Below are positions 25,091 through 33,467 of a DNA stretch of 64,000 nt, in pieces. Location of the stretch: contig CAWHLP010000013.1 of NCBI GenBank assembly GCA_963830205.1, positions 62,001-126,000 on the forward strand, written 5' to 3'. Each line of letters begins with the position of its first letter. Within the stretch, counting starts at the first letter, position 1. Under the pieces are notes generated by a model that saw nothing but the letters and a program-made list of their open reading frames with translations, was not told the origin of the DNA and ran no database searches. Origin of the DNA: CAVSRC01 sp963830205. Lineage in GTDB: Bacteria; Pseudomonadota; Alphaproteobacteria; Rhizobiales; Kaistiaceae. The position numbers and the translations under genes were made by a program.

Positions 25091-25668
25091 TGAGGCGCTT
25101 CCGTTCCCGGCTGACGCCTTTTGACCGGCGTCTTGCCTGAGGCAACGAGCGGCCCGCCGGGGATGACGAGCGCGTGACATGCGAAATAGGGCGGTGAGAC
25201 GGCGCTTCACATGAATTCTTGGTAATACTTCGCGGCTCAGCACCGTTGTTTGGATAGATTGCGCGCAATCGCATCGGCAGAAGCAACAAGGGTGCGACAT
25301 TCTGGCAGGGACGGTTTCATTGACCGCGACGGGGCGCGCCACATGTCAGCGCCCGGGAGGACCGGATGCCGGTCGGCACTCCGGCGCAGCAGGGTTCACT
25401 GCTGCGTCTCTCCGAGTGAAGGTGCTGCACAGCTAGGAAGCGCATGGGGCGGCTCGCGGCCGAACTGCGCTAATACGATCGATCACTCCGACCCGCGCAC
25501 GGCGCCGGTCAGGGCGTGTGTCATCGTCATCTGACCCTCCCACGCACTCGTCGACTCCCTGGTCTGGCGCGCGTACCGCGACGGCGTTCGCTCCGCTTTG
25601 ACCGTCGAGCCGGCGTCCACTGACAAGCCGGCCCGAGCGCCGTGCCTGTCGATCCAAGGGAGAAAGCA
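25091..25668. other. 578-base divergent intergenic region of the sugar ABC operon
   Basis: No protein-coding gene recognised. It must hold the promoters for the leftward ATPase-permease genes and the rightward binding-protein gene. It contains the palindrome at 25257-25270, an AT-richer patch around 25210-25260, and a Shine-Dalgarno AAGGGAGAAA just before 25669. The remainder is featureless GC-rich sequence. Confidence 0.6.
25257..25270. promoter_or_regulatory. Perfect 14-bp palindrome, LacI-type operator candidate
   Basis: GATTGCGCGCAATC is a perfect palindrome with a central CG, the form typical of LacI-family sugar repressor operators. It lies upstream of the ATPase gene in the divergent promoter region. 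No lacI gene is in the window, so the regulator would act in trans. Confidence 0.5.
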
Positions 25669-26679
25669 ATGAAGAAGACCGCGCTTGTCATCCTTGCGGC
25701 CGCGAGCCTGGCCCTGTCAGCCGGTATGGCTCAGGCGGCTGCCAAGAAGCAGCTCGTGATCATCGTCAAGGGACTCGACAACCCGTATTTCGAATCGATG
25801 CACAAGGGTTGCGAGAAGTGGAACAGCGAGAATCCCAATTCCAACTACACCTGCTACTACACCGGCCCCGCTTCGACCGCCGATGAAGCCGGCGAGGCGC
25901 AGATCCTGCAAGACATGCTGGCCAAGCCGACCACGGCGGCGATCGCGATTTCGCCGTCGGACGCGCACCTCATCGCCAACGTGTTGAAGAATTCCAAGCC
26001 GAAGATCCCGATCATGACGGTCGACGCCGACCTCGCCAAGGCGGATGCCGGGCTGCGCAAGACCTATCTTGGCACCGACAACTACCAGATGGGCGTCGAC
26101 CTCGCGAAGGCCCTGAAGGCGGCCGAGCCCAAGGGCGGCACCGTGTGCCTGATCGAAGGCGGTGCGGCTGCCGACAACATCCTGCGCCGCGCCCAGGGCA
26201 CATACGACGTGCTCTCCGGCCAGAAGGGTCTGAAGACGCTGACCGGCCAGGGCGGCTGGACCGAGGTCAAGGGTTGCCCGGTGTTCACCAACGACGACGG
26301 TGCCAAGGGCGTCCAGGCAATGACCGACATCCTCTCCGCCAATCCCAAGCTCACCGCATTCGTGCTGGAAGGTGGCTGGCCGCTGTTCGCGGCGCCCGAG
26401 GCCTACAAGCAGCTGATCACGCCGCTGAAGGCCAAGCTGGCTGACGGCAGCTTCTACATCGCCTCGGCCGACACCATCGGCGCCGAGCCCGACCTGCTCA
26501 AGGCCGGCCTGGTCAACGTGCTGGTCGGCCAGCAGCCCTTCCAGATGGGCCTCATGGCGCCCGACGTCATGATCAAGCTGATCGAGGGCAAGAAGGTCAG
26601 CGACCCGGTCTATACCGGCCTCGATCACTGCACCCAGAAGAACGTCTCGAGCTGCGTCTCGGGGGCGAGCACCTCGTAG
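25669..26679 (+). CDS. Periplasmic sugar-binding protein (type 1 periplasmic binding fold)
   Basis: 336 residues from the ATG at 25669, 8 bases after AGGGAGAAA. A clear signal peptide (MKKTALVILAAASLALS, cut after AQA) precedes KKQLVIIVKGLDNPYFESM, typical of ribose/xylose/fructose-binding proteins. Cysteine residues in NYTCYY, GTVCLI, KGCPVF and near the C-terminus suggest disulfides in the periplasm. It is transcribed away from its ATPase and permease genes and ends in a strong terminator, allowing high independent expression. Confidence 0.88.
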   Translation: MKKTALVILAAASLALSAGMAQAAAKKQLVIIVKGLDNPYFESMHKGCEKWNSENPNSNYTCYYTGPASTADEAGEAQILQDMLAKPTTAAIAISPSDAHLIANVLKNSKPKIPIMTVDADLAKADAGLRKTYLGTDNYQMGVDLAKALKAAEPKGGTVCLIEGGAAADNILRRAQGTYDVLSGQKGLKTLTGQGGWTEVKGCPVFTNDDGAKGVQAMTDILSANPKLTAFVLEGGWPLFAAPEAYKQLITPLKAKLADGSFYIASADTIGAEPDLLKAGLVNVLVGQQPFQMGLMAPDVMIKLIEGKKVSDPVYTGLDHCTQKNVSSCVSGASTS

Positions 26680-26721
26680 GACGCCCCGGCACCCGAGAGG
26701 GCTGCAACCCGACGTGAACCT

Positions 26722-26747
26722 GGAGGCGCTTCGGCGCCTCCTTTTTT
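26722..26747 (+). terminator. Rho-independent terminator after the sugar-binding protein gene
   Basis: GGAGGCGC-TTCG-GCGCCTCC: a perfect 8-bp stem with an extra-stable UUCG tetraloop, followed by six T at 26742-26747. It lies 42 bases after the stop codon. Confidence 0.95.
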
Positions 26748-26860
26748 CTGGGGGCACGGGCGTTTGGTCGCGCCCGCAGACGGCAGTATGGGCTAATCTG
26801 TGCGTGGCCTTGCCGCCGGTCCGTTTCGCGGGAGGTCGCCTCGTGCGTTTGGGAGGGATC

Positions 26861-27517
26861 ATGGCATATCCGAAGACCGTGCTCTGCTACGGCGATTCCA
26901 ATACGTTCGGTCATGCGACCGTCGACCGGCCGGACGGGCGCTACGCCCCCGACGAGCGCTGGCCGGGCGTGCTCGCGGCCGCCCTCGGCTCCGGCTGGCT
27001 GGTCATCGCCGAGGGGCTCGGCGGGCGCACCACCGTCAGCGATGATCCCATCGAAGGCGCCGAGAAGAACGGCCGGACCTATCTCACGCCCTGCCTCGAT
27101 AGCCACAGGCCGCTCGACGTGGTGGTCATCATGCTCGGCACCAACGACCTCAAGGCGCGCTTCAACAAGACCCCCTGGGAGATCGCCGCCGGCGTCGGCG
27201 TGCTGGTCGACGTGGTCAAGGCGGCCAAGGCCGGCCGCAAGGAGGGCGTGCCCGAGATCCTGGTGGTCAGCCCGCCGCCGACCTCGGATTCGTTCCCGAC
27301 CTACGCCGAGATGTTCATCGGCGCGGCGCCGAAATCGCACCGGCTGGCCGCCGAATACCAGCGCATGGCGGCGGAGCGCGGGGTGCACTTCTTCGATGCC
27401 GGCTCGGTCATCAAGTCGAGCCCGGTGGACGGCATTCATTTCGACCCCGAAGCCCAGGCCACGCTTGGCAAGGCGATCGCCGTCGAGATCGGCAAGCTCG
27501 CCGTTCCGGCGCCGTGA
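26861..27517 (+). CDS. SGNH/GDSL-family hydrolase (arylesterase-like)
   Basis: 218 residues from the ATG at 26861, preceded by GGGAGGG. Block I LCYGDSNTFG carries the nucleophilic serine, GLGGRTT is block II, MLGTNDLK is block III (Asn), and DGIHFDPEAQ is block V with the catalytic Asp and His. No signal peptide, so cytoplasmic. The family includes acetylxylan esterases and arylesterases; next to a sugar importer, deacetylation of an imported acetylated sugar is plausible but not shown. Confidence 0.85.
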   Translation: MAYPKTVLCYGDSNTFGHATVDRPDGRYAPDERWPGVLAAALGSGWLVIAEGLGGRTTVSDDPIEGAEKNGRTYLTPCLDSHRPLDVVVIMLGTNDLKARFNKTPWEIAAGVGVLVDVVKAAKAGRKEGVPEILVVSPPPTSDSFPTYAEMFIGAAPKSHRLAAEYQRMAAERGVHFFDAGSVIKSSPVDGIHFDPEAQATLGKAIAVEIGKLAVPAP

Positions 27518-27652
27518 GGCACCGCCGATTCATCGACAGGACCCCGGCAGCGTGGTCTAATGCCGGGCTTGTCGCAGGCGACGTCGGAAGCGGAAAATGC
27601 AAGGCAAAGCCGGGCCGAAACCCTTGATTGACCGCCACAGTCCGGGCGCCGC

Positions 27653-28885
27653 ATGACCAGCGTCGCGGTCATCGGCGCCGGCATCGTCGGTTCGGCCACG
27701 GCAACCTGGCTTGCCGGCGAAGGCCATGACGTCACCGTCTTCGAGCGTGACCTGGAGGCGCGACCGGCCTCGACCGGCAATGCCGGCGTCATCATGCTGT
27801 CGGCAATCTCGCCGATGGCCCGTCCCGGCATCCTCGCTTCGGTGCCCGGCTGGATGCTCGATCCGCTCGGGCCGCTCACCCTGCGCCTGGTCGATGTCCC
27901 GGGCCTGACGCCGTTCCTGGCGCGCTTCGTCGCCGCTGCCCGGCCGAGCCAGGTCGAGCTGTCGACGGCGGCCCTCGGTTTCCTGATGAAGACGGCGCTT
28001 GCCGACCATCAGGAGCTCGCCCGCCGCGGCCGCCTCTCCGGCCACATGCGCCGCACCGGCGCCCTGCACGTCTTCGACAGCGACGGCAGCTTCCGCAACG
28101 CGAAGGCCGAGTGGAAGGAGAAGGCCCGCCACGGCGTCGACTATCGCGAGGTCAGCGTGGCCGAGGCGCGCAAGCTGGCGCCGGCCCTCACCGGCCCCTT
28201 CGCCCGCGCGCTGTTCGCGCCCGAGATCTGGACCGTGTCGAGCCCCAACGGCATCCTCCAGGGCCTGCGCCGGGGCTTAAGCGATGCCCAACTGCTGCGC
28301 ACCGCCGCCATCAAGGCCGTGCGTCCTCAGACCGAGGGGGTCGTGATCGTCGCCGACAACGGCACCGAGACGACCTTCGACGCGGTGGTGATCGCCGGCG
28401 GCGTGTGGTCGCGCGACCTGGTCAAGTCGCTCGGCCTTGGCGTCGTGCTGGAAGGCGAGCGCGGCTACAACACCACCTGGGCGAAGCCGCCCTTCGCCCT
28501 CGATCTGCCGGTCTTCTTCGACGACCACGGCTTCTGCGCCACGCCGCTGGAGGATGGCCTGCGCGTCGGCGGGGCGGTGGAGTTGGCGGCCATCGACGCG
28601 CCGCCGACCTATGCCCGCGCCGCCGCCATGCGCAAGAAGATGCGCCGCTACGTGCCGGGTCTTCCCGACGAGGGCGGCGAGGAGTGGATGGGCCGCCGGC
28701 CGGCGACGCCCGATTCGCTGCCGGTCATCGGCGCCCACCCGCAGGACCCGCGCATCGTCTTCGCCTTCGGCCACGGCCATCTCGGCCTGACGCTTTCGGC
28801 GGTCACCGCCCGCCACGTCGCCGATCTTGTGGCAGGGCGCGGCGACCGCAACCTCGCCCCCTTCGGCATCGAACGCTTCCAGTGA
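27653..28885 (+). CDS. D-amino-acid dehydrogenase-like FAD enzyme, candidate D-hydroxyproline dehydrogenase
   Basis: 410 residues, DadA-like DAO family. FAD site VIGAGIVGSATATWLAGEGH at the N-terminus, C-terminal DSLPVIGAHP and FGHGHLGLTLSAVTARHVAD. It lies upstream of the 4-hydroxyproline epimerase gene on the same strand, separated only by a palindromic repeat. In known bacterial hydroxyproline pathways, cis-4-hydroxy-D-proline made by the epimerase is oxidised by just such an enzyme to the pyrroline. General D-amino-acid dehydrogenase activity is the alternative. Confidence 0.82.
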   Translation: MTSVAVIGAGIVGSATATWLAGEGHDVTVFERDLEARPASTGNAGVIMLSAISPMARPGILASVPGWMLDPLGPLTLRLVDVPGLTPFLARFVAAARPSQVELSTAALGFLMKTALADHQELARRGRLSGHMRRTGALHVFDSDGSFRNAKAEWKEKARHGVDYREVSVAEARKLAPALTGPFARALFAPEIWTVSSPNGILQGLRRGLSDAQLLRTAAIKAVRPQTEGVVIVADNGTETTFDAVVIAGGVWSRDLVKSLGLGVVLEGERGYNTTWAKPPFALDLPVFFDDHGFCATPLEDGLRVGGAVELAAIDAPPTYARAAAMRKKMRRYVPGLPDEGGEEWMGRRPATPDSLPVIGAHPQDPRIVFAFGHGHLGLTLSAVTARHVADLVAGRGDRNLAPFGIERFQ

Positions 28886-28899
28886 ACGCCACGCCCGCC

Positions 28900-29050
28900 G
28901 GTGACCCCCTCCCGATCTCCCCCTTGCAGGGGGAGGGGACCGCGCGGCCGCGTCGCGGCGATCCTCACCGACGCCGGCTTTGCGCGCAGGCGCAGCCCCA
29001 GGCTCTTCCTCCCCCTGAAAGGGGGAGGATAGGAGGGGGTCGTGCGGCAG
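28900..29050. repeat. Paired REP-like intergenic element
   Basis: Two related hairpins, CTCCCCC-TTGCA-GGGGGAG (28917-28935) and CCTCCCCC-TGAAA-GGGGGAGG (29008-29028), lie about 70 bases apart between the dehydrogenase and epimerase genes. The arrangement is that of a BIME-like double element. Confidence 0.7.
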
Positions 29051-29063
29051 AAGAGTGTGCCCG

Positions 29064-30068
29064 ATGAGCCGCCGCACCTTCTTCTGTATCGACGCCCATA
29101 CCGCCGGCAACCCGGTGCGCGTGGTGGTCGGCGGCGGCCCGCCGCTTCATGGCGCCACCATGAGCGAGAAGCGCCAGGATTTCCTTGAGCGTTACGACTG
29201 GATCCGCACCGGCCTGATGTTCGAGCCGCGCGGCCACGACGTGATGTCCGGTTCGATCCTCTACGAGCCGCTCCGCGACGACAGCGACGCGGCGCTCCTC
29301 TTCATCGAGACCTCGGGGTGCCTGCCCATGTGCGGCCACGGCACCATCGGCACCGTCACCGTCCTCCTCGAAGAGGGGCTGGTCACGCCGAAGCGGGAAG
29401 GCCATCTGCGGCTGGAGGTGCCGGCCGGCATCGTCGAGGCGGAATACGCGCGCGACAATCTCGGCCATGTGACCGAGGTGCGCATCGTCAACGTGCCGTC
29501 CTTCCTGCATTCGACCGGCCTGTCGGTCGACGTGCCGGACTTCGGCCACCTCGTCTTCGACGTCGCCTATGGCGGTAATTTCTACGTCATCATCGAGGCG
29601 CAGGAGAGCTACCGCGACCTCGCCGACATCTCCGCCTTCGACATCCAGCGCCTGTCGCCCATCGTCCGCAACCTGGTCAACCAGAAGTACACCTTCATCC
29701 ACCCCGTCGACCCGACCATCTCCGGCGTGCGCCACGTCATGTGGACGGGCAAGCCCAGGCACCCGCAGGCCAACGGCCGCAACGCCGTCTTCTATGGCGA
29801 GAAGGCCATCGACCGCTCGCCCTGCGGCACCGGCACCTCGGCCCGCCTGGCGCAGCTCGCCGCCCGCGGCGACTTGCAGGTCGGCGACGATTTCGTCCAC
29901 GAATCGATCATCGGCAGCCTCTTCCGCGGCCGCGTCGAGAAGGCGGTGAAGCTCGGCGATTACGATGCCATCGTGCCGTCGGTCGCCGGCCAGGCCTGGA
30001 TCACCGGCTACAACACCATTTTCCTCGACGACCGCGACCCCTTCGTGAAGGGCTTCAGCGTCCTGTAG
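29064..30068 (+). CDS. 4-hydroxyproline 2-epimerase (proline racemase superfamily)
   Basis: 334 residues from ATG 29064. Both catalytic cysteines are present: C90 in LPMCGHGTIG and C254 in DRSPCGTGTSARLA. Having Cys at the second position separates racemases/epimerases from the threonine-bearing hydroxyproline dehydratases. It converts trans-4-hydroxy-L-proline to cis-4-hydroxy-D-proline by a two-base mechanism. Context (DadA-like dehydrogenase upstream, DapA-like deaminase downstream) favours hydroxyproline over proline as substrate. Confidence 0.88.
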   Translation: MSRRTFFCIDAHTAGNPVRVVVGGGPPLHGATMSEKRQDFLERYDWIRTGLMFEPRGHDVMSGSILYEPLRDDSDAALLFIETSGCLPMCGHGTIGTVTVLLEEGLVTPKREGHLRLEVPAGIVEAEYARDNLGHVTEVRIVNVPSFLHSTGLSVDVPDFGHLVFDVAYGGNFYVIIEAQESYRDLADISAFDIQRLSPIVRNLVNQKYTFIHPVDPTISGVRHVMWTGKPRHPQANGRNAVFYGEKAIDRSPCGTGTSARLAQLAARGDLQVGDDFVHESIIGSLFRGRVEKAVKLGDYDAIVPSVAGQAWITGYNTIFLDDRDPFVKGFSVL

Positions 30069-30084
30069 GCTCGAGGCCGCGCGG

Positions 30085-30681
30085 TCAGGGCAACAGGCTG
30101 ACCAGCCTGTCGGCGCGCGCTTCAAGCATCGCCGGCACGTCTCCGGCGCGCGCCCGCGTCGCCAGTGTGAGATGCACTGACATCACCAGATCGGCCAACG
30201 CCTGGGCCGGCATGTCCGCGGGCAATTCGGTCGTCGGTGCCCGCGCAATGCGCGCTGCCATCGCCTCCGACAGCTTCTGCCATGCCGCGTGTGCCGCCTC
30301 CGCGATCTCCGCCTCGTCACGCCCGGCCGGCTCGGCCACGTTCATCATGTAGCAGCCGCGCGGCCCCTTGCCCGCGAACAGCGCGATGTCGGCGGCGAAG
30401 AAGGCCTTGAGCGCGGCGGCGAGCGGCTGGCGCGACAGCGCATCGGCGATCAGCACACCCGTCTCGGCACGGTAGAGGTCGAGCGTCCTCAGGAAGAGGT
30501 GCGTCTTGCTCTCGTAGGCGCCGTAGAGGCTCGGCTTGTGGACGCCGGTTGCCTCGGCAATCTCGCCGAGCGAAGTCTGCGCGAACCCGCGCTCCCAGAA
30601 CAGAGCGCGGGCACGCTCCAGAAGCGCTGCTTCGTCGAACCGGCGCGGTCGTCCGCGGCGCCTGGCTGATTTTTGTTCCAC
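30085..30681 (-). CDS. TetR-family regulator
   Basis: 198 residues using the GTG at 30679-30681, which opens with VEQKSARRRGRPRRFDEAAL; an upstream ATG at 30732 is possible but would run through the operator repeats. The HTH is in FAQTSLGEIAEATGVHKPSLYG. C-terminal domain resembles the QacR/TetR_C_16-type. Divergent from the SRPBCC gene. Tandem TGTTC-n6-GAACA-type repeats lie across the start region, so it probably represses itself and the divergent gene. Confidence 0.82.
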   Translation of the reverse strand: MEQKSARRRGRPRRFDEAALLERARALFWERGFAQTSLGEIAEATGVHKPSLYGAYESKTHLFLRTLDLYRAETGVLIADALSRQPLAAALKAFFAADIALFAGKGPRGCYMMNVAEPAGRDEAEIAEAAHAAWQKLSEAMAARIARAPTTELPADMPAQALADLVMSVHLTLATRARAGDVPAMLEARADRLVSLLP

Positions 30682-30689
30682 AGAGTACA
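30674..30689. promoter_or_regulatory. Candidate TetR operator, copy 1 (imperfect)
   Basis: TGTTC-CACAGA-GTACA resembles the perfect repeat at 30709 with one mismatch in the second arm. It covers the GTG start of the regulator gene. Confidence 0.45.
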
Positions 30690-30695
30690 AAATTC

Positions 30696-30723
30696 TTGAC
30701 TGCGTTTTTGTTCGCTGTAGAAC
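30696..30723 (+). promoter_or_regulatory. Candidate promoter for the SRPBCC gene
   Basis: TTGACT (30696-30701), a 16-base spacer, then TAGAAC (30718-30723) on the plus strand. It is overlapped by the repeat at 30709-30724, as expected for a repressed promoter. Confidence 0.45.
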
Positions 30724-30724
30724 A
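30709..30724. promoter_or_regulatory. Candidate TetR operator, copy 2 (perfect)
   Basis: TGTTC-GCTGTA-GAACA, a perfect 5-6-5 inverted repeat, overlaps the presumed -10 region of the divergent promoter. Confidence 0.55.
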
Positions 30725-30792
30725 GATATCACGCCGGGCGCGGTTGGGCCATGCGCTCCGACCCCGCATCACCAAAGGAAAGGGGAGGAACC

Positions 30793-31193
30793 GTGGCGAC
30801 CATCGTCAGGGAAGTCGAGCTTGCGTGCCCACTATCCGAGGCATGGGCGGCGGTGAGCGATGTCGGTGCGCTGCATACGCGCCTGGTGCCGGGTTTCGTT
30901 GCCGATACGCGCCTGGAAGGCGGTGTCCGCATCGTCACCTTCGCCAATGGCGCAGTCGTGCGCGAGCCCATCGTGACGCTGGACGAAGGCGCCCACCGCC
31001 TGGTGTGGTCGGCCGAGGGCGCGCTTACCACCCACTACAACGCCGCGCTCCAGGCATTTGGCGAGGTGGGCGGGACCCGTCTGGTGTGGACGGTCGATTT
31101 CCTGCCCGCAGTCTGCGCTTCCGACTATCGAGAGAGCCATGGATGCTGGTAGTCGCGGCGATGAAGGCGGCGCTCGGCGTGGCCCCCGGCTAG
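30793..31193 (+). CDS. SRPBCC-family (polyketide cyclase/START-like) protein, frame broken twice near its end
   Basis: About 132 residues when one extra T near 31119-31120 and one extra G near 31148 are removed; the C-terminus then reads PTIERAMDAVVAAMKAALG, the usual final helix of the fold. The GTG at 30793 follows GGGGAGGAA. N-terminal VATIVREVELACPLSEAWAA is typical SRPBCC. Ligand unknown. Divergent from the TetR gene and likely its target. As written, the first frame ends early at 31152. Confidence 0.7.
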
Positions 31194-32108
31194 GCGAGCC
31201 CGTAGGCCGCCAGGTCCGGCCGCGTCTTCAGCGCCGCGGCGACCACGGCCTCGACCGCTGCCTTCTCGTCGCCGACAAGCTCCAGCCGTGGCGCCCGCAC
31301 TGTGGTCGAAGTTCCGCGCACCATGTGCTCGGCGAGCTTGATGTTCTGGACGAAGCGCGCCGACACGTCGAGGTGGAGGAGCGGCATGAACCAGCGGTAG
31401 ATTTCGCGCGCTTCCGCCATGCGGCCGGCCCGCGCCAGCTCGTAGATCGCCACCGTCTCGCGCGGAAAGGCGCAGACCAGCCCGGCCACCCAGCCGATCG
31501 CGCCCAGCATCAGGCTCTCCAGCGCCAGGTCGTCGACGCCGGTGAAGAGCTGGTAGCGCTCACCGACGAGGTTATGGATGTCGGTCAGCCGGCGGACGTC
31601 GCCGGAGGATTCCTTGACCGCCACGAACTTCCGCTCGTCGGCCATCTCGGCGAGCATCGCCGGGGTCACGTCGACCCCGTAGGCGATGGGGTTGTTGTAG
31701 ACCATGATGTCGCGGTCGCTCGCCGCCGCCACGGCGCGGAAATGGGCGATGGTCTCGCGCGGCGTCGACACGTAGCGCATCGCCGGCAGCACCATCAGCC
31801 CGTCGACGTCCGCCGCCGCCGCCCGTTCGGCAAGCACCGCCGCGGCGCGGGTCGAATCCTCGGCAATGGTCAGGATCACCGGCGCCCGGCCGCCGCTTGC
31901 CTCCTTCGCGGCCGCGGCGATGGAGAGCTTCTCGTCCGCGCGTCAGCGTCGAGGCCTCGCCCAGCGAGCCGCAGCACACGATGCCGTGCACCTGGGCTCC
32001 GAGCTGGAAATCCACATCGGCCTTGACCGCGGCGAGGTCGACGCCCTGGTCGGGGGTGAGCTTGGTGGTGATCGCCGAATAGACGCCGTGCCAGTCGTTG
32101 CGCTGCAT
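31190..32108 (-). CDS. DapA-family lyase/deaminase, candidate pyrroline-4-hydroxy-2-carboxylate deaminase (frame broken by one base)
   Basis: 305 residues after dropping one base at 31936-31937, which gives STLTRDEKLSIAAAAKEASG. N-terminus MQRNDWHGVYSAITT and VHGIVCCGSLGEASTL form the DHDPS substrate loop; the Schiff-base lysine is in FVAVKESSGDVRR and the catalytic tyrosine in DIMVYNNP. True DapA normally sits with lysine genes. Here the hydroxyproline epimerase and D-amino-acid dehydrogenase are close by, so the deaminase that yields 2-oxoglutarate semialdehyde is the better guess. Other aldolase-type activities remain open. Confidence 0.78.
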
Positions 32109-32139
32109 GGTGTGGTCGGCCTGTGATGGTCCAGGTGAG

Positions 32140-32292
32140 GACAGTAACTGAGCCCTCCTCCCCCTGAAAGGGGGAGGTCGGTTGGCGGAGCCAACCGGGT
32201 GGGGGTCTGTGCCCCCGACCCCTCCCGGCCGACCGCGTCGGCCACCCTCCCCTTTCAGGGGAGGGGCAAGATTGCTGTCAGATCGCGCGCCT
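32140..32292. repeat. Paired REP-like intergenic element
   Basis: CCTCCCCC-TGAAA-GGGGGAGG (32157-32177), a GTTGGC/GCCAAC hairpin, GGGTGGGGGTCTGTGCCCCCGACCC, and CTCCCC-TTTCA-GGGGAG (about 32247-32264). Same family as the 28.9 kb element. Fills the space between the deaminase start and the UgpC-type stop. Confidence 0.7.
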
Positions 32293-33378
32293 CTAGACCG
32301 CCTGCTGGTTGGCGGCGAACAGGTGGGCGTGGTCGGCGTCGAAGATCACGCCGACATTCTCGCCGGTGCGGACCTTGGTCTCGCCGTCGTCCTGCACGAC
32401 GATCTGGCCGGCCTTGGTGTCGACATACATGATCGTCGAATTGCCGAGATGCTCGAGGATCTGCACCGTGCCGCCGATGTTGGCGCGAGGGTCGTCGGGC
32501 GTCGACAGCTTGATGTGCTCGGGCCGGATGCCGATTTCCAGCGAGCCGCGCGACTGGTCGCTGAGCGTGCCGCGCGTCTTGAGCTTGACCTCGCCGCCAC
32601 CGGGCAGGCCGAGCACGGTGTCGAGCCCGTCCGCCGAGCGCGCCTCGGCCGACAGGAAATTCATCGTCGGCGAGCCGATGAAGGCGCCAACGAACTTGTT
32701 GGCGGGCTGGCGGTAGAGCTCCATCGGCGTGCCGATCTGGCGGATGACCCCGGCCTCGAGCACCACGATCTTGTCGGCCAGCGTCATCGCCTCGACCTGG
32801 TCGTGGGTGACGTAGATCATCGTCGCCTTGAGGTCCTGGTGCAGCTTGGCGATCTCGACCCGCATCTGCACGCGCAGCATGGCGTCGAGGTTCGACAGCG
32901 GCTCGTCGAAGAGGAAGACCTGCGGTTCGCGCACCAGCGCCCGGCCGATGGCGACGCGCTGGCGCTGGCCGCCGGAGAGCTGCGCCGGCCGGCGGTCGAG
33001 CAGCTCCTCGAGTTGCAGCATGCGCGCCACTTCGGTCGTGCGCTTGTCCATCACGTCCTTGGGCGCCTTGGCGACGCGCAGGCTGAAGCCGATGTTCTGG
33101 CGCACGGTCATGTGCGGATAGAGCGCATAGGACTGGAACACCATGGCGATGCGCCGCTTGGCCGGCGGCACGTTGGTGACGTCGGCGCCGTCGATCCAGA
33201 TCGAGCCCTGGCTCACCACTTCGAGGCCGGCGATCATCCTGAGCAGCGTTGACTTGCCGCAGCCGGAGGGACCGAGCAGGGCGCAGAACTCGCCCTTCTC
33301 CACATTGAGGTCGAGCATCTTGATCGCCTCGACCGCCCCATAGAGCTTCTTCACGCCCCTGAGTTCGACTTCGCTCAT
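32293..33378 (-). CDS. ugpC: ABC transporter ATP-binding protein, UgpC/MalK (CUT1) type, orphan
   Basis: 361 residues: Walker A GPSGCGKST, FQSYALYPHMTVRQN Q-loop, LSGGQRQRVAIGR signature, LFDEPLSNLDAMLR Walker B, VTHDQVEAM switch, and a C-terminal OB/TOBE regulatory domain with GIRPEHIKL. This is the CUT1 sugar/glycerol-3-phosphate importer type. No CUT1 permease or binding protein gene is in the window, so it probably energises permeases encoded elsewhere, as known for promiscuous MsiK/UgpC-like ATPases. Confidence 0.9.
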   Translation of the reverse strand: MSEVELRGVKKLYGAVEAIKMLDLNVEKGEFCALLGPSGCGKSTLLRMIAGLEVVSQGSIWIDGADVTNVPPAKRRIAMVFQSYALYPHMTVRQNIGFSLRVAKAPKDVMDKRTTEVARMLQLEELLDRRPAQLSGGQRQRVAIGRALVREPQVFLFDEPLSNLDAMLRVQMRVEIAKLHQDLKATMIYVTHDQVEAMTLADKIVVLEAGVIRQIGTPMELYRQPANKFVGAFIGSPTMNFLSAEARSADGLDTVLGLPGGGEVKLKTRGTLSDQSRGSLEIGIRPEHIKLSTPDDPRANIGGTVQILEHLGNSTIMYVDTKAGQIVVQDDGETKVRTGENVGVIFDADHAHLFAANQQAV

Positions 33379-33467
33379 GGTTCCTCCCGGAATGCTTGCG
33401 GTGCCATCGTCGCTCCGGCCCGATGCCGGCGCGGCCGCGGCAGTTCCAGCCGCTAATCCATAAACAA

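Noticed and set aside
29064..30068. Trans-3-hydroxyproline dehydratase
   Set aside because: The second catalytic position is Cys (C254), not Thr, so the protein fits racemase/epimerase chemistry.
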